In this document: in pieces, positions 1 through 11,942 of the stretch
Numbering within the stretch: the first letter of the stretch is position 1
Layout: the number at the start of each line of letters is the position of its first letter
Assembly: GCF_012273895.1 (NCBI RefSeq)
Contig: NC_052112.1
Coordinates: forward strand, 6,572,001 to 6,636,000
Direction of reading: 5' to 3'
Length of the DNA: 64,000 bases
Source: Zerene cesonia
Lineage: Eukaryota > Arthropoda > Insecta > Lepidoptera > Pieridae
Notes under the pieces: model-generated
Told to the model about the DNA's origin: nothing
The model's input: the letters and a program-made list of their open reading frames with translations, nothing else
Databases searched by the model: none
Translations under genes and position numbers: made by a program

Positions 1-113
1 NNNNNNNNNNNNNNNNNNNNNNNNNNNNNAGCAAACACCATATTATAACATTATACAAACGAGTAATCCGTTAAGCCTATTACATTAATGCACCTACAAA
101 GTTTATAGTATTA

Positions 114-489
114 TCCCTACTAATCCCTACTAATCCCTACTAATATTATAAATGCGAAAGTAACTCTGTCTGTCTGTCTGTCTGTTACGCTTTCACGCCT
201 AAACCACTGAACCGATTTTCACAAAATTTGGTATGAAGATAGAACTGAACTTGGGAAAGGACATAGGATACTTTTTATCGCGAAAAAAGGGTAGAAAGGG
301 TTGAAAGAGGGGATGAAAGTTTGTATGAAAGTTCGTTATTGTCAAACCGATTTTGATGAAACTTGGTATCATGATGGAGCTAAACGTGGGAAAGAACAAA
401 ACATACTTTTTAATACGAAGACAATACTCCTTACATGTCGCGCGATATAAGCGAATTATACGCGGGCGAAGCCGCGGGTGAAAAGCTAG
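114..489 (+). mobile_element. Non-autonomous Helitron-like element
   Basis: Starts TCCCTACTAA (three tandem copies), then TATTATAAATGCGAAAG, a (TGTC)n run, and ACCACTGAACCGATTTT. It ends with a GC hairpin (cgcgggcgaagccgcggg) then AAAAGCTAG. The flanks are A on the left and T on the right, as expected for Helitron insertion. The matching lepidopteran family is well known. No protein is encoded. Confidence 0.85.
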
Positions 490-604
490 TTATTTAGATA
501 TCTATTGTATTATGAAACAGCGAAAAGATTTTCGCAGGAACGTGTAACCATATGTTCTTTTTTTAATTTGCAAGGGTTTAATTTACTTAAAACCTTAATT
601 ACTT

Positions 605-725
605 CTTCCAATATATTTATATCAAGTCAGCCGGAGACTTTTTGATCTGAGAGTCGATACTTCGGCACGAATCGGCACCGGTCGCTGCAAATAACATTGA
701 GCGATACTGCTCGAATACCATTGAG
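605..725. repeat. Fragment of a dispersed lepidopteran repeat (cttcggcacgaat motif)
   Basis: Contains cttcggcacgaatcggcacc, sharing a core with 5475-5560 (cttcggcacgaattgggcc). I recognise the motif as one that recurs in moth and butterfly genomes; the class is not certain. Confidence 0.45.
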
Positions 726-1323
726 CAGAGCAGCTTCTTTGATAATCTTATATTCCAACAAAAAACAAATACCGTTTTGTAATTTCAAGTAACAATCTCT
801 CTATACCTACGTCTTACAATCCTAAAGCTTTGTAATCTAAACTAATACCTCTCTAACTAGATACCTCCTCTAAGATTATTTATTACTTTTCCAAGACACA
901 ACTAATCAATGTTATCATACCTTTAAATTTGATTGAAAGTTCGATAAAATGTACATACACAAAAAGTTTTATTTTCAATAGCTCCATTACAGCATTTTAA
1001 TTTAATCCCTTAATCCCTCGCTCCCATCATTTCATAAATAATCAAACAAGCATATTTTCATTTACTAATAATTCATTTTTCATTACGTTTCGGTGTACTT
1101 CAATATTTTGCAATTTGAGCTTTACAATACTTACATCCCGATATTTTGTATTAAATTCGTACCTAAATTTATTCATTTGTCTGAATCACACTGATCGTCC
1201 AACTACTTTCGTTTACTAAAGTTTACTAAACTAACTACAACCAATTCGACGTCAAAATGACAAATATGTTTATAAAAATTCATGTAATAAGTGAAATAAG
1301 TATTTAAAATGGATAAATCTTAC

Positions 1324-1416
1324 AATCCGCCGCCCGTGCCGTGCACTCGGAACCTTGCTAGTCACAGAAGCGGCCGCGCAATAGTGTGCAGCGCGCCTAC
1401 CAAGCCCGTACGAGTT
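1324..1416 (-). other. Possible isolated exon, unknown gene
   Basis: A 93-base, GC-rich block in AT-rich DNA. On the minus strand it is bounded by a good acceptor (ttatattgttacag) and donor (GTAAGATTT), has a length divisible by three, and is open in one frame (NSYGLGRRAAHYCAAASVTS...). I recognise no domain. It could be a real exon, a non-coding exon or a repeat fragment next to Helitron-like remnants. Confidence 0.25.
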
Positions 1417-1466
1417 CTGTAACAATATAATTAAGAACATGTGGTTTCTGTTATTTAATGTAACTA

Positions 1467-1700
1467 CTAGCAGTCCGCCCCGGCTTCTCACTTCGTACAT
1501 AGATAGCCTACTAGCCCGCCTTCTATTTCGCCCACGGCGTCACCCGCGTATTACCCCATGGGACACCCCGTGGGATTGCTGAAAACTATGCTATATCCTT
1601 TCTCACGTTTCGTACTATATCTGTAAAAAAAATTATCCAATCAGTTCTGTGGTTTAGGAGTAAAAAAGAAAACGTTTAAAGCGGTTCAATAGTAAAACAT
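1467..1700 (-). mobile_element. Helitron-like remnants, antisense
   Basis: Two antisense CTAG ends lie close together (1467-1470 and 1511-1514), each followed by GC-rich tail sequence, and a decayed body (ctttctcacgtttcgtac, cagttctgtggtttaggag). Borders on the right are vague. Confidence 0.45.
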
Positions 1701-3870
1701 TACAAACATACATACAAAAACATCAAATAGGACATTATAAACATACTTACAAAATAGTTTTTTAATAAGGTAATGTTGGTGAGTATGAATAATGACGTCA
1801 CATAGAAGGTACCTAGACCTATTTCTTCCTGCTTTAACTCGTTAATTTATCAGTTGTATCATATAACTAACACAAAGTTTTATTATATTGTCTTCATATC
1901 TGTTAAAAATAAAGATTCCACTTACACATATTTGCAGAAAGTGTTTTCCGTGACTTATCATTTTTCTTAGGGCTTAAACCATATAACCAATATACAGAGC
2001 AATATTTTTCGAAAGCACATTAGTGTTTGGTCACTTATAAATTTATTTTTGTTATCTATTTGATGTGTCAGACTAAAAAAAATAGCCAGGTTAACGAACA
2101 GTAATTGAAAGGGTTTTTCTTGAAATTCTATAGTAATACAACTCGTTTTTAAATATACTTATAATGAAAAAACTCAATAATCAAAATTCGGTAACCAAAA
2201 TATCTAAATCAAAACGGAACATTAACAATAGAACGCTCCAATAATCGCGGGGTAAGGCATTAACACATCTATTATATTGACTTTGCTTTATTATTTGAAG
2301 TATAACAACTGCCATTGACCTTCAAGCCTGCGCGTTCCCTCCTTACCCTTAGGGCCATCTAAAAATAACACTCGACGATATACGTAACCAAGAATAGTAG
2401 GGAGCAACTTGACATTCAGCCACTCGGTAGCGACTAGCATTAAATTCGCATGTAGGCGGAATTCATTTCAGCTCTGTTCATCTAAAACGAACGTTAAAGT
2501 CGTTGACGAGGTATTATAAAGAAGAGAGGGAACTGAATACGTAAGATCTAACCTCTTCTTTATTTGATACTTGGAATATTGAATGAACCATTTTCAACTA
2601 ACGTATCTCAACACACAATATGAGTATACTATCAAACTTAAATATATTTATGCTTGATAAAGTAGTGACTGTATATTCTGAAAATAATTAGAATAAATCA
2701 GTATTCAACAAGATTAACATGTCTTCCGTTATTTTTACATTCAGATTCAAATGCTTTTTTTACAACTAAATATCCTTTACAAACGTTTTTATTAAGTGAT
2801 TTGTCTTAAAATAATACAAGTATGACAATTACATACTACCGGATTACAAAACAGACGATTCTTTGAATATTTTAAGTACAAAAATAATTAATTGAATAGT
2901 GTTTGCCTATATAAGGTATCATAATTCATTTTATGTAGTATTAACATGTATGATATTTACGTAACAAAAGCAGCCTATTGTTAGCATTATTACAATGTCA
3001 AATCCTACAAGTTGAATGGTCCAAGAAATTAAACCATTTTATCAATTAATTAAATATAACGAAAAAGTAATTAAAGCGTTAATAGAAATTTCAGCATAGA
3101 TACTCTTATTTATTTGTTTACAACGCAATTATAGAAACAATGATGACTTTCGCATTTATAGGAGGTTGTTGATACAGAAAATTCCGATCGTTCGCTCTTG
3201 AGTGTTCTCGTGTTTTGACATTTTCTTTATAGATTGGTAACATTAAGCTTGATGAGGGTTGGCAATTCAATGCGGCGCTATTATTGGAAATATTGGTGTG
3301 TACAAATCTTTTGAAATGTGGTGCTATCACGATTTGTTGCCACTGTTATAAATAAATATAATTACAAAAGCTGGTAACATTTTATTTCAATATCTACAAT
3401 CTAGTATTTCCAATTTATATATTTGTACAAGACACACATTATCTATCATGTTATGCATGTATTCAGCGATATTTTAAATTCCGGATTGAACATATTTGTT
3501 GTATTAAATTGAAAATGACACTAAACTCGGCCGCAATCTACGAGTAGTAACCAAAGTAGCGACACTCCTTGAACTGCAAACAAATTTTCAACAAACTTGC
3601 ACCGAATTCGAGACTGAAGCGTCTGAAATGCAGAAATCGAATGCAAGTTTGAGCATTTTCATTTGTACAAGCGCTATTTTAAATTTCAATTCTACGATAT
3701 TTCCAGGTAGTGCATTTTTAAATGTTACGACTAACAAGCAAATGCTTAACTTACTACAGCACGAATGTATTATTCAGCTGGGCTACTTCAGAAATACTTC
3801 ATAAGAGTTGCATTTTCAGAACATATTGACATTTAGCAAGTTTTTAATATTTATGAAAATAATATAAATA
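1701..3870. other. Non-coding AT-rich stretch
   Basis: No exon, RNA gene or clear repeat recognised on either strand. Short open frames here have no protein-like composition. Confidence 0.6.
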
Positions 3871-3875
3871 TAAAG

Positions 3876-4174
3876 CAGTGGTGGCTCAGTGGTGAGAACC
3901 TCGGACTTCAAAATCGATAAGTCGGGGTTCGAGACCGTGCAGGAAATAAATAGATTTTTCAATTTATCTGCACATGTGGACATCATCACCACTGCTTAAA
4001 ACGGTGAAGGAAAACATTGTGAGGAAACCGGCATGTCCAAGAATCAAAAGTTCGACGACATGTGACATCTGCCAACCCGCACTTGGCCAGCGTGGTGGAT
4101 TATGGCCTGAACCCTCATAGGAGGCCTGTGTCCCAGCAATGGGAACATATATGGGCTGATGATGATGATGATGA
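3876..4174 (+). mobile_element. tRNA-headed SINE with (GAT)n tail, near full length
   Basis: The head has an A box (gtggctcagtggtgagaacc at 3881-3900) and a B box (ggggttcgagacc at 3924-3936). The body follows (CACCACTGCTTAAAACGGTG, GGAAACCGGCATGTCC, GCCTGTGTCCCAGCAATGG) and it ends in gatgatgatgatgatga. Partial copies are at 41561-41718 and, decayed, near 18668. The 3' body with a short repeat tail suggests mobilisation by a partner LINE. Confidence 0.82.
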
Positions 4175-4229
4175 ATATTTATGAGATCAAATGTTTGATA
4201 TCCATCCATATTATGTATATAATAAATAA

Positions 4230-4406
4230 AAAACTCTGTAATAATTTCACGGCGATTACACATTACCGAATTGGATAAAATTTGGAATAAGCATTAGTGA
4301 AAGTTGAAAACTCAAAATAATACAGGGGCTACTATATTTTCTAAATAGGGATTGAAAGACATGGCCGGTGATTATATCGGCTGGCGAAATCGCGGGGCAC
4401 ATCTAG
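4230..4406 (+). mobile_element. Decayed Helitron-like element, 3' end
   Basis: Ends ggcgaaatcgcggggcacatCTAG then T. The left part (gattacacattaccgaattgg) matches the 'accgattg' body loosely. The 5' end is not clear. Confidence 0.55.
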
Positions 4407-5474
4407 TATATATATACATTAACGTATACACAGTATAGTGCTAAATAGTTGCTAACATCAATGAAGGTTATAAGCACAATAAAGTCCAATAGTTCCCGAA
4501 TCTCCAGTCCCGATATATAAGGAATGCGCGAGGGATATACGCAGCAGCCTCGGGAACAATGTACCAAAACAGTTGCCGCTGGCTCAATGCCAGATAACTA
4601 AAACCTTTGATAGCAACCTTTCAATCTATGCTGACGCCAGATTAAAAACTCGATTTGAAATCGAGTCGAAATGTAGTGAGTATTCCGTTTCAATTTTTCT
4701 CTACATCTGCTGAAGTTTATTAATCCAAAGAGATGAGCAAAAACTAGTCTGGTTCTGAAATTCATTTCTAGAATACATATCCGCTAGCGAGGTTTATTAA
4801 GGATTTTTGTATTTTTCATATTATGAGCGGACACAAACAAGATAACCCAATAACGGTAATGTTAAATTAAAAGTTTATTGTGTACAATAGATCACAAACA
4901 ATCAAAAAGGAACATCGTGAACTTATAACTCTTAATTTAGATGAGCTAAGAACGGTAGAAAAGTTGCGTCGATGATTATATAAAACTTTCCACTTTATAC
5001 AATTTTCACCCATAGTATTATATAGGTTATAATTTAATTCGTATGTGGCTTTCTTATACGCGGATTAAATAATAATAACAAACAACTCCAATGTATATAA
5101 TTGATATGTTTCTTGATAAGTATTTCATTAAACTAATTTCGCCATGATTAACTCCAAAATAATGCAAAAACTCAGAACGAAGTGGAAATTATTGCATAAT
5201 TTACCCCAATGACATTTGAGCATTTCTGCATATAACTTATTTCCAACAGTCCTTTATCAATTTGTATTCTGCCAAGATCTTCCCATGCATCCATCAATGA
5301 AAAAGCTAGTGCTAAGATACTGCAAAAACACTCAATCTTATACTCAAATCCCTTATAAATAAAATCAACTAGTATAAGCTACATATTTAAACAATCGGTT
5401 AATGTAATCGTAAATTACGTTATATTTTCAATTGCGATACATGTTATAATTAATTAATATCAATATTGTGTGTG

Positions 5475-5560
5475 ACAGTCGAGCACGCTTCGGCACGAAT
5501 TGGGCCAGCTTGCACCGGGGAAGTACCGGACAGGAAGACCTGCTAAACATCGGAAAGACT
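5475..5560. repeat. Fragment of a dispersed lepidopteran repeat (cttcggcacgaat motif)
   Basis: Reads gtcgagcacgcttcggcacg then aattgggccagcttgcaccg and gggaagtaccgg; GC-rich in an AT-rich area. Same family as the 605-725 fragment. Confidence 0.5.
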
Positions 5561-8058
5561 GACTTTTGTTCAATCCTTGTTTTGACAATAACTCACAGAG
5601 AAAAAAAGCCATTTAGCCATTAACCCACTGCCCATTTACATTTCGTAATATATTCTCATAAATATTTATCACTAATAAAATATGAAAGTAATTTGTGACA
5701 TCGTACGGAAACTCCGGCCCAATATGAAAATTAATTATGTTATCGGTATTTTTAAATCTACAGCAAAACTCAAATAGCTTTGTCCTTTAGGCACAAATTA
5801 CTAAATATTTACAACGAAACATTAGGTATTATTTAATAGATTTAGATATATGGGATAGAATATTATTTAACCTGTCTTTTCAAGTATCCCAGAATAAAAA
5901 GCAATTGGGCTTTATATGCCAAAAAGGTGGCAAATGTTATGCCAAATTGCCACTTTCAAAAAGTACACATCAAAAAGTTTCAATAAACATCAGTATATAT
6001 TATCGAAGCAATAAAAACAATCCGTTGTGCGTACGACAGCGATTTAAAGGACAATTTTATGAAGCGTATAACAAAGGGTTCTAATACCAACAGAACAATG
6101 GGCACATTTTTTTCGAACTGCTGGGTTGAACTGTTGAAGCCCAGTACCTATAGAATCAAGTATATGACAGAAGCGGTGAAGCAAATTTCTCGTCATTTTA
6201 CTAAAAGCATTTCAATGCCCGCCTTACCACTCGTGTATCTCGAGTGAATTTGTCTGCAAGCTATTTTGTCGTATGACAAAGGCTTAAAAATGTAAACCTG
6301 ATGTAAACGCTTATTTAACCGTGATTTCTGAACCTTCGCAATTGACAAAAACGAGCTTTCCAAATGAAACTTGTAATATCAATATTATGTATTATATAGT
6401 ATCTAGCATGCTGTTCATTTGTTTAGCTGTAACAACTACATTTGGATAAATTTATAATAGATTATTTTATAATATTTCTTATTATAACCATGCATACTTA
6501 TAATATATAAACTTTATGCTTAGTCTATTTTATGAATTGATCTCTAAAATTTAAATAAAACAATTCTTGATGCATTTAATTTAGAATTTAATGTTTACTA
6601 TGAGTGTGTATATCATATTCTCCAAAATATATGATTATTCAAAACTAAATTCTTACACTTATTTGACAAATAGCCCTTAGATAGTGGTTTTTAATTAATT
6701 AAATTAATTTTGATTAAGGATTTTCCACTATCGTGAATGCGCACGTTTTATACGTGGCATCCATTTATTTTATCTTCTAATTAAAATGTAACGGGTAAGC
6801 ATTAAGCATTCTGTTGACTTTGATAAGAACAGTCACGCACAAGAGGTGAAACAGCTTGCCTTCGTCCTGCACCTGCTCGTAAAACTATTTTATTACATAC
6901 CTAAGTTTCGTTAAGACCTAGCAAATTTTAATCTATGCTAGTAAAACCTTTTATTTATAAATAAAATAAATAAATAATAAAAAAAATATTTTGGTTTACT
7001 TAAATGTAAGTGTAAAGGATTTCAAAATTAAATACTTTTTAACTTATTTTAAACGCGAAGTGCGATTTTGATTCATTATATAATGTTATATTGCTGTAAC
7101 GTGTTCAAAATACCGTAGACGTAGACCATAGAGGGGATCTCTTTGTCTTTTGGTACTTATATAGAGATAACTCTTCAAAAAAACCTTTACTATTTTTAGA
7201 TTATACGAACTGATACTTTATTTTATTAAAAGCCGAGTTGTCCAAGAATCACATTCGAAAAAGATTAAATGAGACTGAAAATACTAGTGCGATCAACAAT
7301 CGGGTAAAATTTTCGTTCGTAGTAACGAACAGAACAGAAAGTTCTATTTTGGCTGACACGTTCATAAAATTTATATATAGCAAAAGATATATTCGTAACG
7401 TGGTAGATGCTAAATTTAAAATTTCGTTATAATATTTCCATAAAAAGTCCCGCAAAATAAGTTTTTCCATCTCAAAACAAGCCAGAGGAAGGCTCAAGAG
7501 TCTGGCGCGAGTCCAAAGAGATACGAATTACTCGTCTTTTACACCCTTATATGTCATAAGCTACTGTTACAAGGACGCCTTTATTATATTAAAGTCGTGT
7601 GGAATTATCATGATTGCTATATCCATTGTTTTCATACTATATAACTTGGCGTTAACAAGACAATAGAATGAACCCTAAAATTAGTATTTAGTTCCTGCGG
7701 TGTGTGTATGACATCGAAGTCAGATACGATGAAGAGTGTGAGCTAATTCTGATGTTGGTCAATTTAAGGTTTCTTTTCTTATGACAATAAATATTTTCGG
7801 ATGCCGCACCTTGCAAAATAACAAGTTGAAATTATTATTTCAGTTAATTTTCGTAATTTTCTTTAAAAAGTATTTTTTACATCTAGACACGGATAACACA
7901 AAAGCTATGGTTTATTAAGCATTTTCGTATGTTTCAGATGACGCCTCGCCTAATAAAAAATGTAATTAAATTCTCATGCAATTTGTAGGCTTTTGTAAGC
8001 TTTCGATGTATGAAAAATACATTAATGAGGTAACACTAAATGTTATATCAAAGTTAGC

Positions 8059-8089
8059 TTAATTGCCATGCTCTTTGCATGGCAATTAA
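8059..8089. repeat. Perfect 13-bp hairpin
   Basis: ttaattgccatgc, loop tcttt, then gcatggcaattaa. No T-run or gene next to it explains it as a terminator. Confidence 0.7.
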
Positions 8090-10052
8090 TAAATACGCAA
8101 ACAAAGTGAATTCAACATTATGAATACTAATATTTAAACTGAATATGAATAAATATCGCCAGGATAAATATCAAAGCTTTTATTGACTTTCAATATGAAA
8201 TATTCGAAACTGTATAGTGAAAATCAATCAGTTGGACGTGCGAAGCGGTATCTATCCCAGTTAGCACACATCGGTCCCAGTGATTGCTTTGTCCCACAGG
8301 AAATTAGTTTCGAACTTGCTAGCAAACTCGTGTACAACTATAGCTGAGCAAACTTAACAACGCCGTAATATTTCTGAAGCAATACTTGTTAAAGTTACCT
8401 CCTTATTAACACTGCACCAACTTCTAAGTATGTTTACACAACATCCGCACAATGCTTTAATATATCAAAAGAAACAAGTTCTCGAGTTAGTTAAGACCAA
8501 TGAGAAGTAACAAGTCGTGTTGTCGTTTCTACGCAGTCTACAGAAAACTTGTGATCATAAATTAATTATCTACTATTTAGATAAAGTCCGTTTTTCAATT
8601 GTTTATGGTCTAAACTAGTTTATAACATGTTTAAAAAGATACGCAGATTCGTTATTTATTATCTATGAGAAGCAACAAAAATATACCTATAAAATAGATA
8701 GCATCGAACGTGCCGGATAGCGAAGCAATATGCGGCCTCACAGTTCTATAAATACGAACAATAATTTATCATGGCCACCATCGTAAACAGGGAAAATAGG
8801 AAGCTCACTTCTCCAAGGCTCTAAGCTCTTCGGTCGACTCAACAAATAATACCTCTATAAATTCTACCAATGAAATATGTTAGGGCTAAACTACACATAC
8901 TATTCGTATAGGAACCGCATCGTGGTTGTGTTAATAGGCATTGCGGTTGGTGCTTCGGTCGGTATCATCCCTAAAACAGTTCTCTCTATTTGGATATGTA
9001 TGTGGACATTTGGCTAATAACGTCATTTAGGAGCTATTTGTTAATATCCGATCATGACATTTAATATCCGATATGTTATAATGATTGGAATTTGTTTTCC
9101 ATCAGTGGTTTACGATTGTGAAATATTGTCTATTATTAAAAGCATAAATATCAATTGCAAATGCAATATTTCGAGTACTATAAAACAAGGAAATGAAGAT
9201 AAAGTTCCTCTATAAAAACAAAATAAAAACATGTTCAAAATTTAGTACCATCTATCATGTACCAACCACCAATATACTCGTAAAAGCTGTCATATAATTT
9301 TATTTGCTTTGGTTCTGGCCCAAGGCGTCGATAACGTGATGAAAACTGTTTTATTCAAATGCAGTGACAGGTTGTGGCTTTTCAACTAGCACGGTACCAC
9401 CTTACACCGAGCTTAGTAACCATCTTCATAACATAAAATGACTTCCGTGTTTTCTTTGATGAAAACTCGTCTGCGAAAATTACTGCAGTCTTTTCTAGAA
9501 GCAATAAAACTTTGTAGATTAAGACAAAGTTGTAAGCGTTTCTCTTAATTGCTTCTACGTAATATAATAAACCCTTAGATAATCATATTATGCGCTACGT
9601 AAAATACACACGTTTCATATGCATTTTTTTATCTATAACAATATAAACATGTAGTTCTTGACTCAAATACTCAAATACTAAGCACGACATTTTATAATAA
9701 ACGAAATATTTTCAAATCAATGAAGCTACAGATTTTTATTAATCAAAATATTTCTACAGTACTTATTTATCATGGGTTTACATAAAAAAATAAATCTAAA
9801 TGACTACTAAAACGTAAAGCAGCTATTTTATGACTTTACTTAGCTTACTTAGGTGGCATGCTGAAGTACTTTCTCCTACACCCTTGTAATTGCCTGTAAT
9901 AAAGAAAATTTCTAGTGAATGTTTGTCGCGTTATCACCAAATTAAATATTTGTTCACAACTTTTAATAATCGAAAGTCAGCAGTCGTGTATTTTTTGTTT
10001 CTATTGTGTAACATTTAATTAAAAGGAATAATAATCTGTATTAAGATACCTA

Positions 10053-10275
10053 TCCTTACTAATATAATAAATGCGAAGTTTGATTGTTTATTTATTTGTT
10101 TGTCTTTCTATCACGTCGCATCGCAGCAACTTTGTCATTATTTTTTTTTCTTATGGAAATAGTCGAGGCTAGAAGAACCTGTGTCACTGCTTTTTAGCGC
10201 GGCAGAACATTTAATACCCATGGTAATAATCCTAATTCCTTTGGCTACTCGGGTAAGCCATTAGCGGAATGCTAG
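10053..10275 (+). mobile_element. Helitron-like element
   Basis: Starts TCCTTACTAATATAATAAATG after an A, ends GCGGAATGCTAG before a T. The interior differs from the copy at 114-489, so it is another subfamily or an internally replaced copy. Confidence 0.65.
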
Positions 10276-11870
10276 TATACTATAATTATAGTCAATATAG
10301 TGTGAAGAGAAAAACATAGGTATCCTTATGTATTGGATATCGAATTAAGTCTCCAAATTGCAATAACTTCATAAGCTACGTGCATAAAAATGTATGTACT
10401 TTTATATTCCAAATAAGTGTTTGCATAATAAAGTCTACGCTTAGCAACGGCAGAGGCCTGCGTCAAACTAAAACCAATTAAGAGCTTATTGAACTTAATT
10501 TATTCACAAACACACTTTCATTGTATACCCAAGCTAAAGTAATAAGGCACACATTAATGTCAACAGTGTTCCACTTCGTTGCCATTTAATTTCGTAACAG
10601 TGAAGTACGTTGTGAATTAGTTAAACGTCCGTAAATTTGACAGTTGAATTCGGTACGTCTCGACTCTCGAGTTCAAAGTTGCGCAGTGCGTTTCGATACC
10701 TTTGTGTTTTGAGAACATTCTTAGTTTACATAGTCTTTGCATGGGTTATTGATGAAAAAGGTGAACTGTATCAACACTTTATTACCTAACGTACGACAAT
10801 ATTATTATAGGTATAAATACATTCATACATTTATATAATTTAGAATTCGTCGCAATACCAGTTTCCCTAACGTGAATAGAAAAGTAGTTGTAATTATATA
10901 GGTAAAAGAGATGATGCCTTTATTGTGATGATTTGATTATATGTAAAAAATGTATAGATATTATACAATATTTTACTATAATGATTGCTAATAATTAATC
11001 GCATTTCGTAAAAAAAAATGTTCCAATAATCTACTTAGATATTATGACTCTGGGGAAGTTAATATGAGGTTTCGTTAGAGCAGTTTATGGGCAACCTAAT
11101 CCCATGTTCCACTAAGCACCCATTGTAAATATTACAGACCTCATTAAACTGAGCCTTGTACTTTTAACTAACCTATTTACGAGACGGTAACTAACTGAAG
11201 GTTATTTCTTTGGTAAAACCAGTTTTAATTCTGATTCATTTAATAAGGCGACAGGTTAAAATAAGATTTAAACATGTCGCGTTATTAAATGCTAATTATA
11301 TGCCTAAAGCGTATTTTCGTAAATCTATATTTCCTTGTTATAAAACAGATCTGAATAATTAAAAAGAATTTCTTACATTAAATAGTCATCATTTCAATAA
11401 CAAGATTATTCGTAGCGGACTATAATTGTCAGGATTTAGAGTTTTTGGTTATTAAAGAGTCAATATCACAGTCTTTTTTATTACAAGTGAATAAATATTA
11501 GGTCAGTATCAGTAACAAGATACAGAACGTCTATATTAAAATTTCAACAAGAGTTTCTGTGTATTTTTCTCTTGAAAGTCTGCGAGTAAGGAATAACGAC
11601 GAACGGAGTCCACAAACAAGTTTAAAAGAACAAATAACCACAAGTTCTTTTGGTGTAACATTGTTTTAATGAGATTTCAGTTTACTCTACTAGTACAATC
11701 GTGAAAATATCATTCCGAATCGCATCAAATACAATCATCGTCAAAAGGTATATTTCTTTTATGTTCGAGATATGTGATCGGTGAAATCAATTTTAATTTT
11801 TATTTATTTAACAACAAATAAGACATTTTATATAATGTACAAATTTGCATATGATACGTGGTTTATATAA

Positions 11871-11942
11871 TTTTAAAAAAATAGATTTTTTGGTTAAGTA
11901 AAATGAAATATTTTACTTAACCAAAAAAATATTTTTTATATT
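11871..11942. repeat. Long AT-rich inverted repeat (hairpin)
   Basis: Core arms 11886-11904 and 11910-11928 are perfectly complementary over 19 bases (ttttttggttaagtaaaat with its complement) around a 5-base loop gaaat. The stem extends outward with mismatches. Could be a small palindromic MITE or a hairpin transcript. Confidence 0.65.

Larger units (their letters stand above)
4407..10052. other. Non-coding AT-rich stretch
   Basis: Holds a repeat fragment at 5475-5560 and a perfect hairpin at 8059-8089. No supported gene. Open frames at 6059-6247 and 7238-7432 are unsupported by any motif. Confidence 0.55.

Noticed and set aside
3964..4263. 99-codon minus-strand frame with a His run
   Set aside because: Antisense of the SINE body; the His run is its (GAT)n tail.
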